A stretch of 64,000 nucleotides of DNA from JABDOU01 sp041567895 (lineage in GTDB: Bacteria > Actinomycetota > Acidimicrobiia > Spongiisociales > SHLN01). A program made the position numbers and the translations under genes. Below are positions 8,373 to 17,008 of this stretch, piece by piece. Position 1 is the stretch's first letter. Each line of letters starts with the position of its first letter. The notes below the pieces were generated by a model. That model was not told the origin of the DNA and made no database searches. It saw only the letters and a list, made by a program, of their open reading frames with translations. The DNA is taken from contig JBFGAX010000004.1 of the NCBI GenBank assembly GCA_041567895.1, forward strand, positions 1 to 64,000, read 5' to 3'.

Positions 8373-9515
8373 TCACACAGTCTCACCGCCGATCATTGTC
8401 AGCGCGATCAAAGGCACGCCTGGCCTGTATACGAGGTAGTCGTAGGAGGGGGCGTCGAGAATCGCGATATCGGATCGCGATCCTGCGCCCAGCCAGCCGA
8501 TGTCGCTGCGCCGCAGAGCGGTAGCTCCCCCTAACGTCGCCGCCCGCAGTGCCTCCGTGGTAGTCATCCCCATCTCGCGAACGGCCAGCGCTATGCAAAA
8601 GCTCATCGAGGTTGTGTAGCTGGAGCCCGGGTTGCAGTTGGTTGCGATCGCAACTGTTGCCCCGGCCTCCATCACACGTCGAGCATCGGGATACGGTTGC
8701 TTCGTTGAGAATTCGGTGGCAGGGAGAAAGGTCACCACCGTCGACGAGTTCGCCAGCGCATCGATGTCGTCGTCTGTCAAGAACGTGCAATGATCGGCCG
8801 AGGCACAGTCCATATCGACGGCCAGTTGTGCACCTGGACCTGGCCCCAGCTGATTGGCGTGCAAACGCAAGCCGAGTCCGGCGGCACGTCCCGCCTCCAG
8901 AACCGATCTCGATTGATCTTCGTCGAACGCTCCAACTTCGCAAAAGGCGTCGACCCATGATGCATGTTCGGCCGCCGCTGTCATCATGTCACCTGTGACG
9001 AGATGCACATAGTCGTCTGGCCGTTCCCGGTACTCGTTCGGGACAACATGAGCACCGAGGAACGTGACCTCGGTGGTGAGTCGTTTCCCAATTTGCAGAC
9101 TGATGAGCTCGTGTTCCACATCGAGTCCATAGCCAGATTTGATTTCGATGGTTGTGGTGCCTGCACGATGAGCTTCTGTCATCCTGGCATCGGCCAGCTC
9201 TGTCAACTCCTCGGCGGATGCGGCGCGCGTGGCTTCGACGGTTGTGCGAATCCCGCCCGCCTCGTATGGACGCCCGGACATTCGCGCGGCGAACTCGGCC
9301 GAGCGGTCGCCTGCGAAAATCATGTGGGTGTGACTGTCTACAAAGCCCGGAATCACACAACGTTGCCCGGCGTCGATTCGCTCGTCGGTTGCGGGCGGTT
9401 TGCCCATACCGGTCTCGACGACCAGGGGGCCGTCGATCGCAATCCAGGCATCGGTGAGTTCGCCTTCTTCCCGGTTGGTGACCAGCAATCCAATGTTGTC
9501 GATGAGAGTGGTCAT
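8373..9515 (-). CDS. hutI: Imidazolonepropionase
   Basis: Hydrolyses imidazolone-5-propionate to N-formimidoylglutamate, the third step of histidine degradation. Amidohydrolase with the metal-binding VDSHTHMIFAGDR motif, a conserved HANQLGPGPGAQLA segment and SADHCTFLTDDDI later on. The chosen ATG at 9515 (380 residues) overlaps the hutF stop by 4 bases; the frame runs further upstream but that part lies inside hutF and is arginine-rich nonsense. It is the last gene of the hut operon. Confidence 0.93.
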   Translation of the reverse strand: MTTLIDNIGLLVTNREEGELTDAWIAIDGPLVVETGMGKPPATDERIDAGQRCVIPGFVDSHTHMIFAGDRSAEFAARMSGRPYEAGGIRTTVEATRAASAEELTELADARMTEAHRAGTTTIEIKSGYGLDVEHELISLQIGKRLTTEVTFLGAHVVPNEYRERPDDYVHLVTGDMMTAAAEHASWVDAFCEVGAFDEDQSRSVLEAGRAAGLGLRLHANQLGPGPGAQLAVDMDCASADHCTFLTDDDIDALANSSTVVTFLPATEFSTKQPYPDARRVMEAGATVAIATNCNPGSSYTTSMSFCIALAVREMGMTTTEALRAATLGGATALRRSDIGWLGAGSRSDIAILDAPSYDYLVYRPGVPLIALTMIGGETV

Positions 9516-10840
9516 AACGCGGACAAAGCCTCGCTCATGGCCGATACCACGTCGAATGCGACGTGTTTTCCCCCTGTGACGATGGCTTCTCCGGCAACCA
9601 CTACCGAATCCACATCGACCGCAGATGCTGCGAACACGACGGCTTCGAGATAGTTCTGCGGATCTACTCCGGCCAAGCGGATCGAATCCATTCCGAGCGT
9701 CACGAAGTCTGCGGCGGCGCCTGGCGTTATGGATCCACAATCGGACCAGCCCAGGGCTTCGTGGCCGTTCGATGTCGCCATCTCGAGTAACGAGACCGCG
9801 TCATGGTGGCCACGTTCTCCTGAAGCGAGCCGGCGGTTCAGTTCGATCGCACGTGCTTCTTCGAAAAGGTCGATGACGGCTTGCGAATCCGTTCCGAGCG
9901 CCAGGGTGACTCCCGACTCGTCGAGTCGGCGTGACGGTCCAATACCGTCGGCGAGATCTCGTTCGGTTGTCGGGCAGAAACACGCCGTGCTCTCCGAAGA
10001 AGCCAGAAGGCTTATGTCATCTGCGGTCAGGTGCGTGGCGTGGACTGCCGTGAAATTTCCCTCGAGTGCCCCGGCCGACGCGAATACGCCGGTCGGTGTC
10101 ATGCCGTACGCTGCCTGACACTCTTCGTTTTCCAGAGGCTGCTCGGAGACGTGGGCGTGGAGGGGGAGCGGATCCGGTCTGGTTGTCGCGAACTCAGCGA
10201 CGCCTGCAATCGAAGCCGGATCGACAGCTCGAACCGAATGTGCCGCAAGCGCGAGCTTTCCGTGTTCAGGAACGCTGATATCGCTGACTCTCGTTTTCCA
10301 AGCGAACACATTCTCATCGGAGAATCGGGTTTGGGCGGGCGACAATGGCGCACCGAATCCGCCGCTCAGATAGCACGAGTCGATGAGCGTGATTTTGATA
10401 CCGGCTTCAGCGGCGGCTGCGAACATGGCTTCGCCCATGGCGTTGGCGTTGTCATACAACCTGCCGCCGGCTTGATGATGAAGATAGTGAAATTCGCCGA
10501 CGGTGGTTATGCCTGCGAGGGCCATCTCTCCGTAGACCGCTCTGGCGAGAAGGTGGTACGTATCTGGCGTGAGTGTTTCGGCGATCTCATACATGTCTTC
10601 TCGCCATGTCCAGAAAGAACCTCTACCTCGCTGGGTCGTGGAACGGAGCGCGCGGTGAAACGCGTGGCTGTGCGTGTTGGCCAGGCCAGGCAAGGTGAGA
10701 CCCTGAAGTCGCGTGGCGTCATCGGCTGGGTCGACATCGGTACGGACGCTCGTGATGCGTCCCTGATCCGTCCGGATCTCGACACCGGCATCCGGCTGTT
10801 GGCCCCCGAGCCAGGCAAAGGAGCACCAGTACACCTTCAT
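9512..10840 (-). CDS. hutF: Formimidoylglutamate deiminase
   Basis: Amidohydrolase of the five-step histidine pathway. It converts N-formimidoyl-L-glutamate to N-formyl-L-glutamate and ammonia. The 442-residue protein has ANTHSHAFHRALR (metal ligands), GEFHYLHH, HAHVSEQPLENEEC and ALGTDSQAVIDLFEE, matching HutF rather than guanine deaminase or chlorohydrolases of the same superfamily. ATG 10840 overlaps the deformylase stop, and its stop overlaps hutI. Its product needs a formylglutamate deformylase, but no hutG is present in the operon; the upstream gene is a peptide deformylase homologue. Confidence 0.88.
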   Translation of the reverse strand: MKVYWCSFAWLGGQQPDAGVEIRTDQGRITSVRTDVDPADDATRLQGLTLPGLANTHSHAFHRALRSTTQRGRGSFWTWREDMYEIAETLTPDTYHLLARAVYGEMALAGITTVGEFHYLHHQAGGRLYDNANAMGEAMFAAAAEAGIKITLIDSCYLSGGFGAPLSPAQTRFSDENVFAWKTRVSDISVPEHGKLALAAHSVRAVDPASIAGVAEFATTRPDPLPLHAHVSEQPLENEECQAAYGMTPTGVFASAGALEGNFTAVHATHLTADDISLLASSESTACFCPTTERDLADGIGPSRRLDESGVTLALGTDSQAVIDLFEEARAIELNRRLASGERGHHDAVSLLEMATSNGHEALGWSDCGSITPGAAADFVTLGMDSIRLAGVDPQNYLEAVVFAASAVDVDSVVVAGEAIVTGGKHVAFDVVSAMSEALSAL

Positions 10841-11412
10841 GAGCCGATCCTGTCGACGAACCTGGAAATGCGCTCGACGAACGCATCCCGGTGGTGTCGT
10901 TCGAATTGTTCCCATGTTGTGAAGGTGCCAGGGTCGGTGACCCGGTCGAGAAACAGCCTGCCGTCGAGGTGATCGCACTCGTGCTGAAAGGTGCCCGCAG
11001 TCAATCCCCGCTTGATCTCGTCGCGAGCGTTGCCTTCGCGGTCCAGGTAGCGGACACGGACGGTCACGCTTCGATACACGTTGCCTCGGAGGTCCGGCAC
11101 GGACAGACATCCCTCGTTGATATCAACAACCTCGTCGTCGATGGCCGTGAGAACCGGATTCACGAACACGGTCAAGGGGATCGGCGGCTTATACGGATAA
11201 CGAGGATTGTCTTGCACTTCGGCGATGGCGATCCGCAGGTTCGATCCGACTTGATTGGCGGCGATGCCTGCTCCGTTGGCCTTACGCATGGTCTCGATCA
11301 TGTCATCGATCAGGTTCTGTACGAGTGGCGTCCGGAGCTCCTCGTCAGAGATCACCCTGGTCGGCTCACGGAGGATGGGATGACCGACCGCGACGATCGG
11401 CAACACGCTCAT
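10837..11412 (-). CDS. def: Peptide deformylase family protein within the hut operon
   Basis: A 191-residue metallo-deformylase with all three family motifs: GAGIAANQ (residues 47-54), EGCLSVP (100-106, metal ligand Cys102) and QHECDHLDG (143-151, metal ligands His144 and His148, catalytic Glu145). It is therefore expected to be active. Known family members remove the formyl group from nascent N-formylmethionyl proteins. Its position is unusual: it lies between hutU and hutF with 4-base overlaps on both sides, inside a pathway that produces N-formylglutamate and lacks hutG. It may have been recruited to deformylate N-formylglutamate (inference), or it may be the housekeeping def gene caught in the operon. 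Confidence 0.9.
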   Translation of the reverse strand: MSVLPIVAVGHPILREPTRVISDEELRTPLVQNLIDDMIETMRKANGAGIAANQVGSNLRIAIAEVQDNPRYPYKPPIPLTVFVNPVLTAIDDEVVDINEGCLSVPDLRGNVYRSVTVRVRYLDREGNARDEIKRGLTAGTFQHECDHLDGRLFLDRVTDPGTFTTWEQFERHHRDAFVERISRFVDRIGS

Positions 11413-13067
11413 CTCGGATCGGTCATCGGTATCCGAATACCTCGCTCGCGAGCGACATCTCTTGCTCTCTCATATCCCGCGTCGGCATGGCGCATGACGC
11501 CGGTCCCGGGATCGCTCGTAAGGACCCGTTCGAGTTTCTGAGCGGCGAGATCGGTGCCATCTGCAAGACAGACCATGCCGGCATGAATCGAGCGGCCGAT
11601 ACCGACACCCCCGCCGTGGTGAATGGAGATCCAGGATGCTCCACTACTGGTGTTGACAAGTGCGTTCAGCAGCGGCCAGTCCGCTATTGCGTCAGACCCG
11701 TCAGCCATGTCTTCGGTTTCGCGATACGGAGAGGCGACCGATCCCGAGTCGAGGTGATCGCGGCCGATCACGATCGGGGCGCTGAGTTCACCGGTGCGGA
11801 CCATCTCGTTGAAGCGGAGTCCCAGACGTGCCCGTTCGCCGTATCCGAGCCAGCAGATACGAGCAGGAAGTCCCTGAAACGCGACTCGCTCGTTTGCGAG
11901 TTTGATCCATCTGGCAAGTGACAGGTCGTCCGGGAACTCATCGAGGACGGCCCGATCCGTGGCCTCGATGTCTGCCGGATCTCCTGAGAGGGCAACCCAC
12001 CGAAAGGGTCCTTTTCCCTCGCAGAACAGCGGGCGAATGTAAGCAGGAAGGAATCCCGGGTAGTCGAAGGCGCGGTCGTAACCACCGAGGCGCGCTTCGG
12101 TCCGGAGGCTGTTGCCGTAGTCAAAGACCTCCGCACCCCGATCCAGGAAGCCGACCATTGCCGCGCAGTGGCTCGCCATCGAAGCCCGTGCTCGGCGGAT
12201 GAGCTCCTCGCTGTCGGTGCGAGCCAGTTCCTCAATCGCTTCGGGTGTGAGATCCACCGGCACATAGCTCATGGGATCGTGGGCGCTCGTCTGGTCGGTA
12301 ACGATGTCGGCGGGGAATTCGAGGTCGAGCAGTCTGGGGATCATCTCGGCGGCATTGCCGATGAGACCCACCGACAGGGAGCGTTTTTCGTCGCGCGCCT
12401 CAATGCACCGCGCTATGGCGTCATCCACGTCGGTTGCGACTTCGTCGAGGTATCTGGTTTCGAGCCGGCGTTCGACCCGATGGGGGTCGACCTCGATACA
12501 GAGAGCAACGCCGTCGTTCATGGTGACCGCCAGAGGTTGGGCGCCACCCATGCCACCCAGGCCGGCTGTCAAAGTGATGGTCCCGGCCAGCGTTTCGTCA
12601 AAGCGGCGACGCGCGATCTCGGCGAAGCACTCATACGTACCTTGCAGGATGCCCTGGGTTCCGATGTAGATCCACGATCCTGCCGTCATCTGACCGTACA
12701 TGGTCAAGCCCATGGCCTCGAGTCTCCGGAATTCGTCCCACGTGCCCCACTCGGGCACGAGGTTCGAATTGGCGAGGAGGACTCGCGGTGCCCACTCGTG
12801 GGTTCGGAACACGCCTACCGGTTTCCCCGATTGGACCAGCAAGGTCTCGTCGTCATCGAGGTCCTGCAAGGTTGCGATGATTGCATCGAACGCGTCCCAG
12901 GACCTCGCGGCACGACCCGTTCCGCCATAGACGACGAGATCGTCGGGTCGCTCGGCAACCTCGGGGTCGAGATTGTTCATCAGCATCCGCATGGCGGCCT
13001 CCTGCGGCCAACCTTTGCACGTCAGCGTGAGGCCGCGCGCCGCTCGTACGGGACGAGGTCCACTCAT
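11409..13067 (-). CDS. hutU: Urocanate hydratase
   Basis: Adds water to urocanate to form imidazolone propionate, the second step of histidine degradation, using tightly bound NAD+ as an electrophile. The 552-residue length fits the family. Motifs seen are the N-terminal LMNNLDPEVAERPDDLVVYGG, TAGLGGMGGAQPLAVTMN (NAD-binding glycines) and EVFDYGNSLR. ATG 13067 overlaps the hutH stop by 4 bases; the frame is open upstream within hutH but without family sequence. The stop overlaps the deformylase ATG. Confidence 0.95.
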   Translation of the reverse strand: MSGPRPVRAARGLTLTCKGWPQEAAMRMLMNNLDPEVAERPDDLVVYGGTGRAARSWDAFDAIIATLQDLDDDETLLVQSGKPVGVFRTHEWAPRVLLANSNLVPEWGTWDEFRRLEAMGLTMYGQMTAGSWIYIGTQGILQGTYECFAEIARRRFDETLAGTITLTAGLGGMGGAQPLAVTMNDGVALCIEVDPHRVERRLETRYLDEVATDVDDAIARCIEARDEKRSLSVGLIGNAAEMIPRLLDLEFPADIVTDQTSAHDPMSYVPVDLTPEAIEELARTDSEELIRRARASMASHCAAMVGFLDRGAEVFDYGNSLRTEARLGGYDRAFDYPGFLPAYIRPLFCEGKGPFRWVALSGDPADIEATDRAVLDEFPDDLSLARWIKLANERVAFQGLPARICWLGYGERARLGLRFNEMVRTGELSAPIVIGRDHLDSGSVASPYRETEDMADGSDAIADWPLLNALVNTSSGASWISIHHGGGVGIGRSIHAGMVCLADGTDLAAQKLERVLTSDPGTGVMRHADAGYERARDVARERGIRIPMTDPR

Positions 13068-14599
13068 AAGAGCACTCCTGACTCGGATTCGGCAGCTGCC
13101 ACGATGTGGCCGCTTCTGATTTCTTCGGACACACGTTCGAGTAACGGTGACAGCCACACGTCCGGGCCAGGGTCGCCGATGATCTCGCGTACTCGCGCCG
13201 CGACCGCTCCTGTCGGTATGGCCGGGCTGAGCGGTGCGCGAAATTCGAGGGCCCGAGTTGCACAAACGATCTCGATCGCGAGGATCCGTCGGAGGTTGTC
13301 GAGAACCAGTCGCAGTTTGCGACACGCTGACCAGCCCATCGAAACGTGGTCCTCCTGCATCGCACTGGTAGGGATCGTGTCGACCGAGGCGGGGCTGGCG
13401 AGCCGGCGGTTCTCCGCGACCATGGCCGCCTGGGTGTAGTGGGCAATCATGAAACCGGAGTTGACTCCGGCATCATCGGTCAGAAATGGCGGCAGTCCAT
13501 ACGAGCGTTTTGGATCGAGCATCCGATCGGTGCGACGTTCGCTGAGCGCGCTGAGATCGGCGACGGCGATGGCGAGAAAGTCGGCGGCGTGGGCTAATGG
13601 CGCTCCATGAAAGTTTCCACACGATTCCACCCTTCCGTCCGGTAGGACCACAGGGTTGTCGATGAACGAGACGAGTTCCCGGTCGGCTACTGAGGCTGCG
13701 TATGACGCCGCATCCCGGGCTGCTCCGTGCACCTGAGGCGTGCAGCGTATCGAGTAGGGATCCTGAACGCGGTCGTCGCCGTGGCGATGGCTGGCGATCA
13801 GCGGAGACTCGTTGAGTAACGATCTCAGATTATCGGCGCTCTCAGCCTGGCCGACCTGAGGGCGCATGGCGATCAGATCGTGAGCGAACGCCCGATCCGT
13901 GCCGAGCAGACTTTCGGTTGTCATCGCCCCTGCGATGTCACTGATCTTCGCGAGCTGGCTGAGATCTTCGAGCGCGAGGACGAGCATGCCCAGCATTCCG
14001 TCTGTTCCGTTGATCAGAGCCAGGCCTTCTTTCGCCCTGAGCTCAATCGGATCGAGACCAGCGCCACGCATGGCGGACAACGCGTCTTCTATGTCGCCGT
14101 GGGCATTTCGCACCATTCCTTCTCCGATCAAGGGAAGCGCCGCCGCCGCCAATGGCGCGAGGTCTCCGCTCGCACCGAGTGAACCATGTTCACGTACGAT
14201 CGGTGTGAGGTTGGCATTGAGGAGATCGACGATCGCCTGGGCTACGAGTGGCCTGGCGCCCGAGAAGCCCATCGCCAGGCTCCTGGCGCGGAGCAACATC
14301 ATGGCCCGCACGACCTCGCGCTCAACCTCGGCTCCCATGCCTGCCGCGTGCGATCTCAGCAGGTTGATCTGGAGCTCAGCGCTGCGAGCCGCGGGAATGA
14401 TCGTGTTGGCGAGGGCTCCGAACCCGGTTGAAATGCCGTATACCGGATCAGGGGATTCAAAGTGCGCTGTGACTCTCGCCGCCCCTGTCTCGAGAGCGGC
14501 GATAGCGCTGTGGCCCAGAGATACGGTGCGCAGGTTGCGCGAGACGTCAACAACGTCATCGGCGTCAATTCCGGTGTTCTCTATGACCAGTGGATCCAC
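13064..14599 (-). CDS. hutH: Histidine ammonia-lyase
   Basis: Eliminates ammonia from histidine to give urocanate, the committing step. The 511-residue protein carries the autocatalytic MIO triad Ala143-Ser144-Gly145 in GSLGASGDLAPL, the active-site tyrosine in DPVYGISTGFG, and the C-terminal SAMQEDHVSMG. First gene of a tight five-gene minus-strand operon (hutH-hutU-def-hutF-hutI). It starts with GTG and has no ribosome-binding site; a TAGATT hexamer lies exactly 6 bases upstream, so its mRNA is probably leaderless. No hut regulator lies nearby. Confidence 0.95.
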   Translation of the reverse strand: MDPLVIENTGIDADDVVDVSRNLRTVSLGHSAIAALETGAARVTAHFESPDPVYGISTGFGALANTIIPAARSAELQINLLRSHAAGMGAEVEREVVRAMMLLRARSLAMGFSGARPLVAQAIVDLLNANLTPIVREHGSLGASGDLAPLAAAALPLIGEGMVRNAHGDIEDALSAMRGAGLDPIELRAKEGLALINGTDGMLGMLVLALEDLSQLAKISDIAGAMTTESLLGTDRAFAHDLIAMRPQVGQAESADNLRSLLNESPLIASHRHGDDRVQDPYSIRCTPQVHGAARDAASYAASVADRELVSFIDNPVVLPDGRVESCGNFHGAPLAHAADFLAIAVADLSALSERRTDRMLDPKRSYGLPPFLTDDAGVNSGFMIAHYTQAAMVAENRRLASPASVDTIPTSAMQEDHVSMGWSACRKLRLVLDNLRRILAIEIVCATRALEFRAPLSPAIPTGAVAARVREIIGDPGPDVWLSPLLERVSEEIRSGHIVAAAESESGVLL

Positions 14600-14605
14600 G
14601 TCTGG

Positions 14606-14611
14606 AATCTA
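14606..14611 (-). promoter_or_regulatory. Candidate -10 (TAGATT) of the hut operon
   Basis: TAGATT on the minus strand ends 6 bases before the hutH GTG, placing the expected transcription start on the first base of the start codon. The -35 region is weak. It is one of a recurring class in this window. Confidence 0.5.
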
Positions 14612-14660
14612 TCAGTCAAACAGCCGGCTCTCGCGCCTTCAGCGATCGGATGCGGATCCT

Positions 14661-15146
14661 TCAGTGCCCGGTGTTGCCTTCGAGTAGATCGAGGACATGC
14701 GGAATGAGGTCTATAACGGAGTCGAGGCTTTCTGAAACGGCCTTGGAGCTACCGGGCGTATTGATGATCAACGTCGTTCCAACTGATCCGGCAACTGCCC
14801 GCGAGAGGGCTGCGGTCCTGGTCGCTTCCAATCCGGCCATCCGCATGAGGTGTTCGATACCCTCGGCACGCTTTTCAATCACCCGGAGCGTGGCTTCCGG
14901 CGTCACATCGCGGGGGCCGAATCCAGTGCCACCGCTCGTGACGATCACCCTCACCTCGTCGATCAGTCCTCCGATGGCCTGCTCTATGACGTCGGTTTCG
15001 TCGGGGACGACGAGGCGGCTCACCACGTCGAAGCCGGCGTCCGAGAGCTTCTTTTGGGCGACGTCACCGGACTTGTCCTGGCGAGTCCCGGCGACCACTC
15101 CATCACTTGCAACGATTACGGCCGCCGTTCTGGCGCTCAACGTCAT
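14661..15146 (-). CDS. MoaB/MogA family molybdenum cofactor protein
   Basis: A 161-residue molybdopterin-binding-fold protein, of the type that adenylylates molybdopterin before molybdenum insertion. Diagnostic motifs are VTSGGTGFGPRDVTPEAT (about residues 69-86) and IINTPGSSKAV near residue 130. Whether it acts as MogA or MoaB cannot be settled from sequence alone, so no symbol is assigned. It stands alone: no other cofactor gene lies nearby, and the gap to hutH is 61 bases. No ribosome-binding site; a TAAGCT hexamer 6 bases upstream suggests a leaderless mRNA. Confidence 0.88.
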   Translation of the reverse strand: MTLSARTAAVIVASDGVVAGTRQDKSGDVAQKKLSDAGFDVVSRLVVPDETDVIEQAIGGLIDEVRVIVTSGGTGFGPRDVTPEATLRVIEKRAEGIEHLMRMAGLEATRTAALSRAVAGSVGTTLIINTPGSSKAVSESLDSVIDLIPHVLDLLEGNTGH

Positions 15147-15152
15147 GGAAGG

Positions 15153-15158
15153 AGCTTA
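15153..15158 (-). promoter_or_regulatory. Candidate -10 (TAAGCT) of the MoaB/MogA gene
   Basis: TAAGCT on the minus strand sits exactly 6 bases before the ATG at 15146, in the position expected for leaderless transcription. The -35 match is poor. Confidence 0.45.
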
Positions 15159-15222
15159 TGGCACCCACCTCCTGGTTGCACGTGCCGGTGAGATTCGACA
15201 ACGCTCTGCTCGACAGTCGGGA

Positions 15223-15228
15223 TAGCCT
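15223..15228 (+). promoter_or_regulatory. Candidate -10 (TAGCCT) of the CapA-like gene
   Basis: TAGCCT ends 6 bases before the ATG at 15235, and no Shine-Dalgarno sequence is visible. This fits a leaderless transcript. It lies in the 88-base divergent gap shared with the MoaB/MogA gene. Confidence 0.45.
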
Positions 15229-15234
15229 TGACGG

Positions 15235-17007
15235 ATGCGTCCGATCGTTGCACTCATCCTGGCGGTTGCGCTGTCAGGTCTGACAGCGGCTTCTGCCGAC
15301 GCTCCTGGATTCGTCGATCCGGACACCGCCCGCTGGGAAGTGCAAACCCCTGCCGGAGGCGACGTGTTCTACTTCGGCGAGATCGGTGATATTCCTCTTG
15401 TCGGTGACTGGGATTGCGACGGAATAGACACTCCGGCGATGTATCGAACGACTGATGGCCACGTGTACTTCCGTAACGCTCCCGACGGACTCGCAGATCC
15501 GAAACCATTTTGGGGCCGGTGGGATGATGTGATTCTGGCCGGTGACTTCAATGGCGATGGGTGCGACACGCTGGCCACCTATCAGAGGGTGTCCGGCCTC
15601 ATCCACCTGTCGAACAGCCTGGGATCCGAGCCATCGGTCGAGTACTACTTTGGTATTCCGGGCGACAAACCCTTCGTCGGTGATTTTGACGAGGACGGAG
15701 TCGACGAACTCGGCCTTCATCGAGAGTCGAGCGGATTCGTGTACATGCGGTTCACCCACGACATCGGATTCGCGGATGCCGAGTTTTTCTACGGTATTCC
15801 CGACGATCGTCTCGTGGCGGGTGATTGGAACGGGGACGGGATCGATACGGTCGCCGTCATGCGTCCAGACGACGGAGTCTTTTATCTGCGCAATGAGAAC
15901 AGTCTCGGCTTCGCGGACGAGCAGTTTGAAGTCGGTGCTCCGGACTACATTCCGGTCGCAGGAACGTTCGGGCGCCCTCAGTCACCTCCCGAACCTCAGC
16001 CACGCAGCTTCACGATCGCCGCCACCGGCGACGTGTTGATCCATTCCGCGGTGTGGGAATCTGCCCTGGCCTATGCCGGGGACGGCGGGTACGACTTCCG
16101 TCCCATGTTTGAACCGCTGCGATCTCGTATCGAAGGAGCGGACCTGGCGATCTGCCACATGGAGGTTCCACTTTCGAAGGACAATCGCGGCATCTCATCG
16201 TATCCATCCTTCCGAGCCCCGCGGGAAGTAGCCGACGCCATTGCCGATGTCGGTTTCGACACGTGTAGCACAGCCTCCAATCACACCATTGATAAAGGCG
16301 TGCAGGGTGCGATCGACACGCTTGGTGTGCTCGACAGTGTCGGACTCGGCCACGCCGGGAGCGCGCGCGGCCCCGAGGAGGATGTCCCTTCGCTCTATGA
16401 GGTCAACGGTGTCACCGTAGGACACATTTCTTATACGTATGGCTTGAACGGACTCCGGGTTCCGGCGGGCCAGGAGTACACCGTAAACGTCATTGACGAA
16501 GCGGCGATCCTGGCCGACGCGGCTTTGGCACGAGAACTGGGAGCCGAGTTCGTCATTCTTTCGATGCATTGGGGCAACGAATATCAGGCGGTGGAGTCCG
16601 GATTTCAGCGGTCGTTGGCCGAATCGCTCCTCGGCGATGAGGACGTCGATCTCATACTCGGCCACCATGCCCACGTTGTTCAGCCGATCGACAAGATCGG
16701 CGACGAATTCGTTGTGTTCGGCATGGGCAACCTCATCTCCAATCAGCGCACCAGTAGCACGCGAGTGGGGGTCGACGACGGTTTGCTGGTTCAGATATCC
16801 GTTACGGAAACCGACAGCGGCCGGTTCGTCGCTGATTCGGTGCGCGCCACGCCGCTCTATGTGCAGGCGGACGGTCATCGGATTCTTCCGGTATCAGACT
16901 TCCTCGGCGCAACGGATCCTTCTCTCGAAGCTGCCCTGCAGACCAGCTTTGACCGTACGAGGGAGCGGGCACTGCGCTATGCGCCGGAAGGCGTAACGAT
17001 CGACTGA
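15235..17007 (+). CDS. Exported CapA-like metallophosphatase with N-terminal DWDGDGxDT repeats
   Basis: A 590-residue exported protein. A signal peptide (residues 1-22, LTAASADA) is followed by about five ~46-residue repeats of the pattern FYFG..GDxPxxGDWDxDGxDTxxxYR..G..YLRN (to residue ~250), which look like FG-GAP/VCBS-type calcium-binding propeller blades. From ~263 runs a CapA/PgsA (PGA_cap) metallophosphatase-like domain: TIAATGDVLIH, AICHMEVPL, TASNHTIDKG, SMHWGNEY, LGHHAHVVQP. CapA relatives take part in poly-gamma-glutamate production, but no capBC partners are here, so the substrate is open. The same N-terminal domain occurs in the next two large genes. Confidence 0.85.
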   Translation: MRPIVALILAVALSGLTAASADAPGFVDPDTARWEVQTPAGGDVFYFGEIGDIPLVGDWDCDGIDTPAMYRTTDGHVYFRNAPDGLADPKPFWGRWDDVILAGDFNGDGCDTLATYQRVSGLIHLSNSLGSEPSVEYYFGIPGDKPFVGDFDEDGVDELGLHRESSGFVYMRFTHDIGFADAEFFYGIPDDRLVAGDWNGDGIDTVAVMRPDDGVFYLRNENSLGFADEQFEVGAPDYIPVAGTFGRPQSPPEPQPRSFTIAATGDVLIHSAVWESALAYAGDGGYDFRPMFEPLRSRIEGADLAICHMEVPLSKDNRGISSYPSFRAPREVADAIADVGFDTCSTASNHTIDKGVQGAIDTLGVLDSVGLGHAGSARGPEEDVPSLYEVNGVTVGHISYTYGLNGLRVPAGQEYTVNVIDEAAILADAALARELGAEFVILSMHWGNEYQAVESGFQRSLAESLLGDEDVDLILGHHAHVVQPIDKIGDEFVVFGMGNLISNQRTSSTRVGVDDGLLVQISVTETDSGRFVADSVRATPLYVQADGHRILPVSDFLGATDPSLEAALQTSFDRTRERALRYAPEGVTID

Positions 17008-17008
17008 A

